DNA from: Acidobacteriota bacterium
GTDB lineage: Bacteria; Acidobacteriota; Terriglobia; Bryobacterales; Bryobacteraceae
Assembly: GCA_003223115.1 (NCBI GenBank)
Contig: QHXW01000293.1
Coordinates: 7,337-69,655 of the forward strand
Reading direction: 5' to 3'
DNA length: 62,319 nucleotides
The position numbers and the translations under genes were made by a program. The notes beneath the pieces were generated by a model. It ran no database searches. It was not told the DNA's origin and saw only the letters and a program-made list of their open reading frames with translations. Below are positions 53,639 through 62,112 of the stretch, one piece after another. Positions within the stretch are counted from its first letter, which is position 1, and every line of letters starts with the position of its first letter.

Positions 53639-55111
53639 CTACTTGGCGGTTCGGTCGGCGGCACGGCGTTGAAATCCGCCGCGTTCCATGGTGGTTCGGT
53701 CGGCGGCACGCCGTTGAAATCTGCGGCGGTCCTTGGCGGTTCGGTCGGCGGCACGCCGTTGAAATCCGCGGCGTTCCATGGCGCCCCAACCGCGTTTACC
53801 GCGCAAAGCGTCCCAGACGCCCTGGACTCGCCAGACTGTTAGGAACTGACGATATCCGAAATTCTCCACGATCGCCGCTGCCAGCAACCTCAGAAGATCC
53901 GCAACCGATGGATATCGGCGCATGGTGAACTCCTCCAGCACAACCGCGCTCATCGACAAGAGGATTCCAAAAAGAATGGACACGACGAAGAACAGGAACG
54001 CATACTCGAGCGGTCCGAACATTTCAAACAGAACGAAATAAGGCATCGCGAATAGCCCCAGCACGCCGAAACGGGCCTTCAAGATGATGTGTCTATGCGC
54101 CGCGAGACTCTCTACAGTGCCGCGTTGCCAGCGGTTGCGCTGCCGGTGAAGCACTTTCCAGCTCTCCGGCACCTCTGTCCAGCAGACCGGTTCGGGTACG
54201 AAGACGATGCGGTAGTTCTTTTTGCGTTCGCGCCAGCGTCTGTGCAGCCGTACGACGAGCTCCATGTCCTCGCCCACGGTGGTGGAGAGAAATCCACCTG
54301 CCTCAATGAGCGCTTTGCGGTTGAAGATGCCGAACGCACCCGAGATAAGCATCAGCGAATTGAGGAAACTGAAGGCCACCCTGCCGCCAAGAAACGCGCG
54401 CAGATATTCGATGGTTTGGAGCAGTGGGAGCACCGCCCTCGGCGTCGAAATCCGCGTCACTTTGCCGTGTTCTACGCTGCAGCCATTGACCACGCGAATG
54501 ATGCCGCCGCAGGCCAATACCTTTCCGGGATCTTGAAGGAACGGTTCCACTACGTGCATCAGCGCGTCTTGTTCGAGGAGGGAATCTGAATCCACGGCGG
54601 CCACAAGTGGAGAACGTGCGAATCCCAGCCCAGCATTTAACGCGTCGGCTTTGCCGCCTTTCTCTTTATCCACTACGGTCAGGCGAATGGGGCCGCGAGG
54701 ACGGTAAATGGCGCGAACCGGTTTGCTGGGGAGGGCCCCGTCGCAGTGGCCGGCGGACCGGCACAGGCGAAAGTTGTCGATCAGAACGCGAAGAGTATCG
54801 TCCGTCGAGCCGTCATTCACTACAATCACGTCGTGCTTTGGATAATTCAGATTGAGCAGCGCTTTGACGCTCTCGCAAATACTGAGTTCCTCATTATGCG
54901 CGGGCACGACGATCGTTATTTCCGGCAAAAGCGGCGATCGCAGCAGGGCTTCGCGGTCCTCCGGGATGAGGCCGTCCCGATAGCGCCGTAGCGCAAAAAA
55001 CCCGAGAACCATTAGGAAAAAGTAGATAGCATTGATGGCCGCGACGTAGGCGATGATGGCCCGCTCGAAGAAGGAAAAAAACTGAAAGAAGCTCGACGCG
55101 GGTTCGATCAC
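53639..55111 (-). CDS. Processive family 2 glycosyltransferase with variable C-terminal repeat
   Basis: 490 residues from GTG 55111, overlapping the HEAT gene stop as GTGA. Membrane helix near the start (IIAYVAAINAIYFFLMVLGF), GT-A core with IVVPAHNEELSICESVKALL, VNDGSTDDTLRV and VAAVDSDSLLEQDALM (DxD-like). The processive motif is RQRNRWQRGTVESL (R/QxxRW, seen in poly-GlcNAc and cellulose synthases). Two or three more helices follow. The last 50 residues are three copies of a 15-residue unit (RRGFQRRAADRTAK and variants). It probably polymerises an exopolysaccharide. Co-transcribed with YaiO-like and HEAT proteins. The repeat tail is absent from the family. Confidence 0.85.
   Translation of the reverse strand: MIEPASSFFQFFSFFERAIIAYVAAINAIYFFLMVLGFFALRRYRDGLIPEDREALLRSPLLPEITIVVPAHNEELSICESVKALLNLNYPKHDVIVVNDGSTDDTLRVLIDNFRLCRSAGHCDGALPSKPVRAIYRPRGPIRLTVVDKEKGGKADALNAGLGFARSPLVAAVDSDSLLEQDALMHVVEPFLQDPGKVLACGGIIRVVNGCSVEHGKVTRISTPRAVLPLLQTIEYLRAFLGGRVAFSFLNSLMLISGAFGIFNRKALIEAGGFLSTTVGEDMELVVRLHRRWRERKKNYRIVFVPEPVCWTEVPESWKVLHRQRNRWQRGTVESLAAHRHIILKARFGVLGLFAMPYFVLFEMFGPLEYAFLFFVVSILFGILLSMSAVVLEEFTMRRYPSVADLLRLLAAAIVENFGYRQFLTVWRVQGVWDALRGKRGWGAMERRGFQRRAADRTAKDRRRFQRRAADRTTMERGGFQRRAADRTAK
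53648..53782. repeat. Three 45-bp tandem repeats encoding a GT2 tail
   Basis: Copies at 53648-53692, 53693-53737 and 53738-53782 begin GGTTCGGTCGGCGGCACG. The unit length is a multiple of three, so copy number can vary without breaking the frame. The copies differ by a few substitutions. In the gene they encode basic 15-residue repeats at the C-terminus. Confidence 0.95.
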
Positions 55112-56295
55112 GAAGCGCCCACCATTTCGTGACGAGACGTGCGCGCGGACTCGAGCGCTTCGAGGGCGACCGCCGAGGCAAGCGGGGATCCGTTCAGCGT
55201 TTCTTTCTCCAGCATCCGGCAACCTTCCGCGCCCAGCCGGGCGAGAGCTTGGGCCGCGGACAGAGCCGTGCGCGGATCATTCTGGTGCAAGCAGCGGGCA
55301 AGTTCCGGCACTGCAGCCTGTAGACCCACTGAGGCCGCGGCACCAGCAGCGGCGCAGCAGACCGCGGGATTGGAATCGCTCACGCCGTGCAGAATTTCCG
55401 CATTCAGCGAATCGAGGCGCGGCAAAAGCGCCAGCAACCGGAAGGCTGCAGCACGCACAGGCGCGCTGTGGTTCCGCAACAGAGGGTAGATTCCAGTGAG
55501 TGGCAGGAACTTGCCCCAGGCGTGCAGTATTTCGAGCGTGCACAGGACTTTCTTCGAGTCAGGGGACCCGAGCATCGTCGGTATGGCTTCTGTCACCAGC
55601 TCAAGAATGTACGGGCGGAGCTCTTCGCTTAGAATGATTCGGGTGATGTCGGATCCTTCTACCGCCAGGCGAAAGATCTGGCCGGCTTCTCCTGGATGAC
55701 AGTTTTGAAGCACGGCGCGCGCCGTGTGCAGCCGGACAGATTCGTCCGGATCGGCCAGCGCTCGCCGCAGCGTGTCACCGCTCAGATCGCGGGAGAGGAG
55801 TGCCAGGCGGGCCACGGCATTTTTGCGCCGCGAAATGTGACGTGAGCCGTACTCCTTTTGCCATTTCAGGTGAAGACCGATCTCGCCGGCAAATCTGGAA
55901 ATGGCCTGGCGGCCGGAGCCACGGACAGCCCGGAGCGATTCAAGCAGGCACGCTTCTACGGCGCTCGCATTGGTTTGCGACAGTTCGATAAAATGCGCTG
56001 GGCTCACGCTCTGAGCCGCGTACTTTGCCAGCAGTTCGCGAATCCGGGGCCGCAGGCGCTCTGCATTTCGATCCCGAACCTGATCGATCCATTTCTTCAG
56101 AAACGAAAAGGTCAGCATGCAGAAGATGACAGCACACTGAACGAATGCCACCGACACGCCAATTGACAGCTCCCGCGCCCGAAATCGCTTCGCAAAATAA
56201 ACGGAGTCCGCCAGGAAGATAGCGGCAGCATATGCCGCACAGGCCGCCAGTGTCTTGGCGAAGACGACAACGTGCGCTGTTCGTTCGGATATCAC
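55108..56295 (-). CDS. Membrane-anchored HEAT-repeat protein
   Basis: 395 residues. Two membrane helices near the N-terminus (FAKTLAACAAYAAAIFLADS and IGVSVAFVQCAVIFCMLTFS). Then helical HEAT/ARM-like repeats to the end: RRALADPDESVRLHTARAVL, RNHSAPVRAAAFRLLALLPR and LHQNDPRTALSAAQALARLG. The repeats form a curved scaffold on the cytoplasmic side. Because it lies between YaiO-like and GT2 genes with 4-bp overlaps at both ends, it probably assembles the synthase/export complex. There is no analogue in the E. coli Pga or YaiO/YaiP loci that I know of. Confidence 0.83.
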   Translation of the reverse strand: MISERTAHVVVFAKTLAACAAYAAAIFLADSVYFAKRFRARELSIGVSVAFVQCAVIFCMLTFSFLKKWIDQVRDRNAERLRPRIRELLAKYAAQSVSPAHFIELSQTNASAVEACLLESLRAVRGSGRQAISRFAGEIGLHLKWQKEYGSRHISRRKNAVARLALLSRDLSGDTLRRALADPDESVRLHTARAVLQNCHPGEAGQIFRLAVEGSDITRIILSEELRPYILELVTEAIPTMLGSPDSKKVLCTLEILHAWGKFLPLTGIYPLLRNHSAPVRAAAFRLLALLPRLDSLNAEILHGVSDSNPAVCCAAAGAAASVGLQAAVPELARCLHQNDPRTALSAAQALARLGAEGCRMLEKETLNGSPLASAVALEALESARTSRHEMVGAS

Positions 56296-57497
56296 TTGCG
56301 TAGAGTCAGGCTGAACCCGACGCTGGTCTCTCGAAAACCGTTGGACCGTCTCTGGTGAACGCAGAAAAGTCCCGCGGTAGAAGTCCGGGAGAAGTCAACA
56401 TCCGCGCCGGCGAGATAGGTATTGGCCTCGAAAACGGACAGTTTGTCGATTGACAACGCCTCGAAACTTTCGTTGCCACGCGCGTATCCGGCGTGTAGGC
56501 GAAGAGGCCGCGTGACCTGCTGGTAATAACGGAATAGCCAGGAATTCGTGAAATGCCCGCTTGTGCCCACGCTTGTCCAGGCGCTATAGGAGGTGACCTG
56601 AATCCAGCGCGGCTTGGCGAAATAGTAAGAGAGCGACGGCTCGGCGATGTGCGCGTTCGCAGCCTTGAAACTGAGATAGCGGTAGTCGCCATCGAGCACG
56701 AAGCGATGCGGCAGGGTGCGTGAAATGCCGCCCGTATACTCGCCGCGAGCCATTACTGTGGCTCCCGGTCCCCACATGGCGCCGCCGCGCAGCCACCATT
56801 TCCCACCATATCGGCGAGAGAAATTGAATCCGGCACGGCGATCCCGCTCGTTGAACCGGCTCCATTCTTCGTACTGCAACCCAACACGCCCCTGCTCTCC
56901 CAGATACGATACGTTCAGCTCTCCGGCATCGCCTGGAGTGGCAAAAGAAAAGCTGTCGTGCACATATCCCAGGCGCAGCTCGAAGGGACGTGAACGCCCC
57001 AGTTCCGCGTTCAGTTCCCGGGCCTCCTGATTCTGCGGATCAACATCGAGTGCCCGCGACAGCCGTTCACGCGCGGCGCGATTCCGGTTCTGATTCCGCA
57101 GCAGCCGTGCCTGGGCCATCAAGACTTCGGTGTTATCAGGCGACCATTGACCCGCCAGCGCGAGAACCTCACCGGCTTCGGCGAAGCGCTGCTGCCACAT
57201 GTAAACGTAAGCTTTGCCCACCATGGCTTCGGTGTTTCGCGGTTCGCGTTGCAACACACGATCGTAGGTTTCGAGTGCCGGCGCATACTCGTGCAACCAG
57301 GCGGAAAGGCGCGCGATCCAGATTTGATATTCCAGATTCTGCGGATCGTCGGAGAAAAGCCGCTGGTAGATGGCGCGCGCTTCGGCGAATTGCCCGCGGG
57401 TGATCAGACCGCGAGCGGACTGCTCTTCATCCTGTCCCAGTGCCGCGCTTCCGGAGAGGACTCCCAGTACAATGAGGATCCCTGGCCAACGGATCAC
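56292..57497 (-). CDS. YaiO-like outer-membrane protein with N-terminal TPR
   Basis: 401 residues. Signal peptide ILIVLGVLSGSAALGQ, then about four TPR repeats (residues 25-165) such as QFAEARAIYQRLFSDDPQNL and ALETYDRVLQREPRNTEAMV. A C-terminal outer-membrane beta-barrel follows (from about 170, FELRLGYVHDSFSFATPGDA to TSVGFSLTLRK). This is the arrangement of YaiO and of PgaA-type polysaccharide exporters. The TPR part would recruit periplasmic modification enzymes. Overlaps neighbours by 4 bp. Confidence 0.88.
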   Translation of the reverse strand: MIRWPGILIVLGVLSGSAALGQDEEQSARGLITRGQFAEARAIYQRLFSDDPQNLEYQIWIARLSAWLHEYAPALETYDRVLQREPRNTEAMVGKAYVYMWQQRFAEAGEVLALAGQWSPDNTEVLMAQARLLRNQNRNRAARERLSRALDVDPQNQEARELNAELGRSRPFELRLGYVHDSFSFATPGDAGELNVSYLGEQGRVGLQYEEWSRFNERDRRAGFNFSRRYGGKWWLRGGAMWGPGATVMARGEYTGGISRTLPHRFVLDGDYRYLSFKAANAHIAEPSLSYYFAKPRWIQVTSYSAWTSVGTSGHFTNSWLFRYYQQVTRPLRLHAGYARGNESFEALSIDKLSVFEANTYLAGADVDFSRTSTAGLFCVHQRRSNGFRETSVGFSLTLRK

Positions 57498-59023
57498 GGC
57501 GTGGTCCCGATCAGCCGTTTTAGCCGGGCAATCAATTCCATGGGACTGAAAGGTTTGATGACATAATCATCGGCGCCCAATCCGAAGCCGCGAATCACAT
57601 CAGTCTCCTGCTGCCGCGCGGTGAGCAGGATTACGCGGATATCCCGGGTCAGCGGGTCCTGGCGCATTGAGGAAAGTACTTCAAACCCGTTGAGGCTGGG
57701 CATGTTTACATCCAGCACGGCGGCGTCCGGATGCCACTCGCGCACGGTTTCGAGGGCCTCGGTTCCATTCCCGACGACACGGCATTCGAGACCGGAATTT
57801 TGAACCGTGGCTTCGACCAGGGCGCGGATCGTGGAGTCATCGTCGGCAATCAGGACGCGCGGTTTCACCCTCGGGTGAACCTGGGGCGAAAATCCATGTT
57901 CGGCCGTGCGAGCCAGTGCGAAACATGCGCGCAGCGCGACTTCTTCATCCGACCAGGGCGAGAACATAAAATCCTGAGCACCACTCTGAGCCGGTTGTTG
58001 AAACCGAAGCAGAATGTCCCTGGTGCCGACCAGCAGAATCGGTTGACTCCACTCCGGAATGTTCTTGAGAGAGGCGGGTACATTCAGGATCACCATGTCG
58101 AATGGACGGAGCGCCTCTTCGGTGGGAAGCTCCGCGCCCAGGTCGCGAAAAAAGGCTTGATACCGCTCGAGGGTTCGGGCAAGCCGCTCACATTCATCCC
58201 GGTCGAAACCGGTCAGTGCAAATCGTTTGCCGGTGAGCGTAGCCAGCACAGCCGGTGCCGGCGCGGGTTTGCCGTTCTGAGCAGCCCGCTGGTGGGCAGC
58301 TTGCTCGCTGGTGCGATATTGCTCTTCCAGATTCTCCGCGAACAGCCGCGCCAGCCGGACCAGAATTTCTCGCCCTCGAGCCGTCGAGCCGGGTCCGTTT
58401 TCGGCGAGCACGGTTTCCATCTCCCTGGCACGCACGCTGATCTCCGGAAAACCGATGGAGCCCGCCGTGCCCACCCAGCGATGCGAAATCTGTTGGGCTT
58501 CGGCGCAATCTTGCCCCGTACCTAACGCATTCATCAAGTGGCCGGCCTGTTGCATCCCCTCGGCCAGAAAAGTCCGTCGAAGCTCGGCCAGGGTCTCATC
58601 CTCGACGACGCCGCCTGCGGCAGCCTGCGACGGGGTGCCCGGATTTTCTCCGCCGCGGTTCAAATACTGACGGATCAGGGTAGGAAATGTACGTGTGTCG
58701 ATAGGCTTAGTGATATATCCGTCGCAGCCGGCTTCGAAGGCTTTCTCTTCGTCGCCCTTCATAGCAAAGGCGGTGAGCGCCAGCACCACGGTGTCGCGGG
58801 TCGCAGGGTCGGATTTTAACCGGCGCGTCAGCTCCAGGCCGTCTATCCCAGGTAACTGAATGTCGGCCAACACCAATCGCGGGCGGAAACTCGGGAAAAT
58901 TTCGAGAGCCTCTTCAGCAGTGCTGGCGGTGCGCACGTCGAAGCCCTGCCGCGAGAGGAGCACCCGCACCAGCTTCAGGTTCACCGGGGTGTCATCCACG
59001 ATCAGAATGGAATCATTGGCCAT
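57494..59023 (-). CDS. Multi-receiver response regulator with Hpt domain and no DNA-binding domain
   Basis: 509 residues from ATG 59023, behind AGGAG. Order: receiver 1 (about 5-125, phospho-Asp54 in VLADIQLPG, Lys106). An Hpt-like domain (about 140-240) has its phosphoacceptor His181 in AQQISHRWVGTAGS. A degenerate receiver-like domain (about 265-375) lacks the acidic pocket. Receiver 3 (about 388-505) has Asp438 in AVLDVNMPS and Lys490. No DNA-binding or cyclase module, so output is probably by protein contact with the co-transcribed exopolysaccharide machinery. An unusual phosphorelay with three stations in one chain. 4-bp overlap with the YaiO-like gene. Confidence 0.88.
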   Translation of the reverse strand: MANDSILIVDDTPVNLKLVRVLLSRQGFDVRTASTAEEALEIFPSFRPRLVLADIQLPGIDGLELTRRLKSDPATRDTVVLALTAFAMKGDEEKAFEAGCDGYITKPIDTRTFPTLIRQYLNRGGENPGTPSQAAAGGVVEDETLAELRRTFLAEGMQQAGHLMNALGTGQDCAEAQQISHRWVGTAGSIGFPEISVRAREMETVLAENGPGSTARGREILVRLARLFAENLEEQYRTSEQAAHQRAAQNGKPAPAPAVLATLTGKRFALTGFDRDECERLARTLERYQAFFRDLGAELPTEEALRPFDMVILNVPASLKNIPEWSQPILLVGTRDILLRFQQPAQSGAQDFMFSPWSDEEVALRACFALARTAEHGFSPQVHPRVKPRVLIADDDSTIRALVEATVQNSGLECRVVGNGTEALETVREWHPDAAVLDVNMPSLNGFEVLSSMRQDPLTRDIRVILLTARQQETDVIRGFGLGADDYVIKPFSPMELIARLKRLIGTTP

Positions 59024-59162
59024 GTAGCCGGCTCCTATGAATGTGATTGTTCGGATTGGCAAGGCTGCGTGATTTCGCAGTCGTTTCGTACCCTAACTCC
59101 GGGGTAAAATCGTGTCGTTTTGGCATGAATAGAGATCTCTTTCGCATAACTGGCGCAAAATA

Positions 59163-61214
59163 CTAATCCGAGCGGTTGGGCCCGGCGGGAATCACAAGTT
59201 CCGGGACACGGGACAAAGCGGCCGCGACGGAGCCGCTGTCCGCCTCAAGGCCGAACCTGGCCCCGCTTTCTGAACTTGCGGCCGGGCCGGTCGGCAGAAT
59301 AGCGTAAAAGGTACTGCCCGACCCGAAGTGGCTGTTCACCCCGACGGATCCTCCCTGACCTTCGGCGATGCGTTTGGTCAATGCCAGGCCAAGGCCTGAG
59401 CCTTGTGCCGGCCTGGCGCGCTCCAATTGTTGAAAGTCGGCGAACAGTCTGGGAACATCGGCGTCTCGTATTCCCGGACCCGTGTCCTGGACTTCGATGC
59501 GAAACGACTCGGCGCTATCAGCCAGAGCACGCATCTGAATGCTGCCGCCTTCCGGTGTAAACTTGATCGCATTCGACAAGTAGTTATAGACCACCTGCTT
59601 CAGCCGTGCGCCGTCGGTAATCACCTCGGTAACTCCCTGGCCAACCTCCACGTGAATGGAAATTTTCTTTTTATCCGCGAGAATGCGCAGCACATCACGA
59701 ACTTCATGAAGTACCGGCGCGATGTCAACTGTTTCCGGCCGAAATTCCATCTTTCCCGCTTCGACTTTGGCGATATCCAGAACATCATTCACCAGTTGAA
59801 GTAAGTGCCGGGAGCTGGCGAGGATATCTCCGAGATACTCCGTATGCTCTTCGGATACCGGACCTACGACGCCGTCGTACATAAGTTCTGTAAGACCGAT
59901 AATGCCGTTAAGTGGCGTGCGTAATTCGTGTGACATCGCTGCCAGAAAACGGCCCTTTGTCGCGCAGGCCTCCCGTGCGGCATTGAGCGCCAGCATCAGC
60001 TGTTCATTCTTCGTGCGTAATTCGCGCGCGTACTGTTCCACTTTGCGGCGCGCCATATCGACCATCTTGCGCGCGCTAACATCCAGCATTGCGGAACGGA
60101 TACCCGAGACCTGGCCCTGTTCATTCTTGATCAGGTTTTCATGCACTTCCACCATGATCATCGTGTGATCGCTGCACTCGTATTCACATTCGTAGGGCGT
60201 GGCTGGCTGCAGTTCCGACAGCCGGTTGAGCACAAAGCGGCGCACTTTATCACGATTTTCAGGCGCCACCGTATCCCACACATACTTTCCGATCAGGTCG
60301 TTTCGTTCGAGGCCGAGCAGCGCACATTCTGCGTGATTGACATGCCGGATGATGCCCGATTGATCGATTTCGTGATAGGCGATCGGCGCTTCTTTGAACA
60401 GACGGCGGAACCGGAGCTCACTTTCACGAAGTTGCTGCTCGTGCTCCGCAAGCAGACTTGCCGCTCGCTGCAGCCCGTCGCGCAGATCACGGGTCTCACG
60501 GTTGTCCACCGCGACCGGCCGCTCAGGCAAGCCTTGGCAAAACGACCGCACATTGTGATCCAACGCGCGGATTTGACCGGTAATGGCTCCCGCCAGCATC
60601 AGTACCGCAAAAGCGCCGAAGAACAGAGCGATGGCGGCGCTTTCCACTAAAATTGCGAACAGCCGGAAACGCGCATTTTCGGCGCGCAGCGAGTTCGATC
60701 GGAGCACGCGTTCCTGGTCCATCTGGATGGTTACGACTTTTGCTCGCAAGTTATGCGAGATCGCCGCGGCCGCATCCAGCAAACGGCGGGTATCGGCGCC
60801 GGGATCATTCGCGCGCGAACGCGTTAAAGCTCCAAGCGTTTCCAAGTCCTGAGACATCATGGACTCGATTTCACGCCAGCGCTTCAATTCGACCGGGTTG
60901 CCTTCAATCAATGAATTGAGATGCGAGACCAGCTGAGGCAGAAGCTCCTGCGAGCGAAGGTACGGTTCGAGCAAGGCTCCGTCACGGCGCAAGACGTACT
61001 CCCGGACCGACGCCTCTGCGTTAGATATCAATACCAGGCTGTCCTGGACCAGACTGCGGACATCCCAGACGCGCTGGATCGCGCTGCGCGCCTGCCGCTC
61101 TTCGAGGTTTGCGCGATACAGCGCCGCGCTCGCCATCAGTAATACCGGGACCGAGATCAATAGCAGGGCGGCTGCCTTGACGCGCAAAGGAAGATGGGTC
61201 CAGAACCGGTTCAC
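59163..61214 (-). CDS. Membrane histidine kinase with CHASE3-like sensor and PAS domain
   Basis: 683 residues from GTG 61214, favoured by GGAGTAAGG upstream; TTG 61277 is a longer alternative. Membrane helix at 10-32. A CHASE3-like periplasmic helix bundle (about 35-180) is followed by a second helix near 188-210 and a HAMP-like linker. PAS is about 265-380 with YHEIDQSGIIRHVNHAECAL. HisKA has His429 in AAMSHELRTPLNGI, and HATPase carries NAIKFTPEGGSIQM, DTGPGIRDADVP and GSGLGLALTKRIAEGQGG. It probably phosphorylates the neighbouring multi-receiver protein, 139 bp away, and so controls the exopolysaccharide operon. Confidence 0.9.
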   Translation of the reverse strand: MNRFWTHLPLRVKAAALLLISVPVLLMASAALYRANLEERQARSAIQRVWDVRSLVQDSLVLISNAEASVREYVLRRDGALLEPYLRSQELLPQLVSHLNSLIEGNPVELKRWREIESMMSQDLETLGALTRSRANDPGADTRRLLDAAAAISHNLRAKVVTIQMDQERVLRSNSLRAENARFRLFAILVESAAIALFFGAFAVLMLAGAITGQIRALDHNVRSFCQGLPERPVAVDNRETRDLRDGLQRAASLLAEHEQQLRESELRFRRLFKEAPIAYHEIDQSGIIRHVNHAECALLGLERNDLIGKYVWDTVAPENRDKVRRFVLNRLSELQPATPYECEYECSDHTMIMVEVHENLIKNEQGQVSGIRSAMLDVSARKMVDMARRKVEQYARELRTKNEQLMLALNAAREACATKGRFLAAMSHELRTPLNGIIGLTELMYDGVVGPVSEEHTEYLGDILASSRHLLQLVNDVLDIAKVEAGKMEFRPETVDIAPVLHEVRDVLRILADKKKISIHVEVGQGVTEVITDGARLKQVVYNYLSNAIKFTPEGGSIQMRALADSAESFRIEVQDTGPGIRDADVPRLFADFQQLERARPAQGSGLGLALTKRIAEGQGGSVGVNSHFGSGSTFYAILPTGPAASSESGARFGLEADSGSVAAALSRVPELVIPAGPNRSD

Positions 61215-61779
61215 GTGAGGTGCCTTACTCCGGAAATATCCAGGTAGTCTCCGGAATTGTACTATTTTAACTTTCAACTTACCCCTGGAGCTATGTTTCC
61301 TTTGGTTAGAAGAAGCGCGGTATTTATAAGTTGGCGTAAGTGGCGGCTTCTAATTTTTACGGTAAAAAGCAGTGCTTGACTTTTACTGATTTTACGAAAC
61401 TCCTGGAATCAAGCTCGCGGTCGCCAGACCGTTCGGCGAGTTTTCCACAATGTCCCGCGTAGTTCCCAACCAGGCTTCCGGAAAAACTCATCCGCGCCGA
61501 CGACAGCGTTTGACGCCGTCTATAACCGTACGCAACCGACCTGCCGCGCTGAGAAAGGATCGTTTTCAGTGGTTTCTCTCTAAGCTGGGTTACAAAGGCA
61601 AGTTGCATTCAGTGGGTTTGCTAGGGAGCTCTCTGGGCGCAGTGACCGGGCGACAACCTGGCTGTTCAGGAAATGCTCGCGATATCGGGCTTCTGGCCAA
61701 AAGGGCGCAAAAGCTTGGCCTTCAACGGTGGGAGCCGTAACTACGTCTCCACATGTTCGGCACGTGTCCAAAGGCCGAA
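61215..61779. other. Gene-free region upstream of the kinase
   Basis: No open frame is convincing. The first 170 bp is AT-richer than its surroundings and should contain the kinase promoter; TATAAAT appears on the minus strand near 61325. The remainder may be debris continuous with the next entry. Confidence 0.4.
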
Positions 61780-62066
61780 TCTTGTGGTGGATCAGCGCTC
61801 CAGTCTTAGCTTAGTCGCGGCCAGTGCTTTGGACTCACCCGAGCTGGGGAAAGCCCGAGGGCAATCCTTTGTTGCGTGGATCTGGAGGCCCGATTTGACG
61901 GCAAGAGTCTCTCGATCAAGCTCGGAATTTCAGCAGGCATCTTAGGAGGCGAATACATCGTTACGCGCCGTTTCAAGGGAGATGAACGCCTGGAGAATGC
62001 GGCTTATTTGAGTAGTGGAGCTTCAAATCTGGTGGGAACGGCAGTGCCTGCCGTGACCGCACGAAG
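61780..62066 (+). pseudogene. Small membrane-protein remnant, frameshifted
   Basis: Blocks SLSLVAASALDSPELGKARG, then GNPLLRG in one frame, then SIKLGISAGILGGEYIVTRR, FKGDERLENAAYLSSGASNL and VGTAVPAVTARRNYR in another. The pattern (ALDSxxLG..NPLLRG..GGEYxxxR) resembles small uncharacterised acidobacterial membrane proteins. Frame changes near 61860-61900 break it. Family name unknown to me. Confidence 0.45.
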
Positions 62067-62112
62067 GAATTACAGGCGAATACCGCATGAAAGACGGGCT
62101 GAAGGCGGCAGA

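Noticed and set aside
53553-53789. Extended N-terminus of the DUF6526 protein
   Set aside because: The extra residues come from the 45-bp repeats in the neighbouring glycosyltransferase; ATG 53552 has a good ribosome site.
55112-55222. Longer start of the processive glycosyltransferase
   Set aside because: The upstream residues lie inside the HEAT gene in another frame; GTG 55111 overlaps the HEAT stop and is a typical coupled start.
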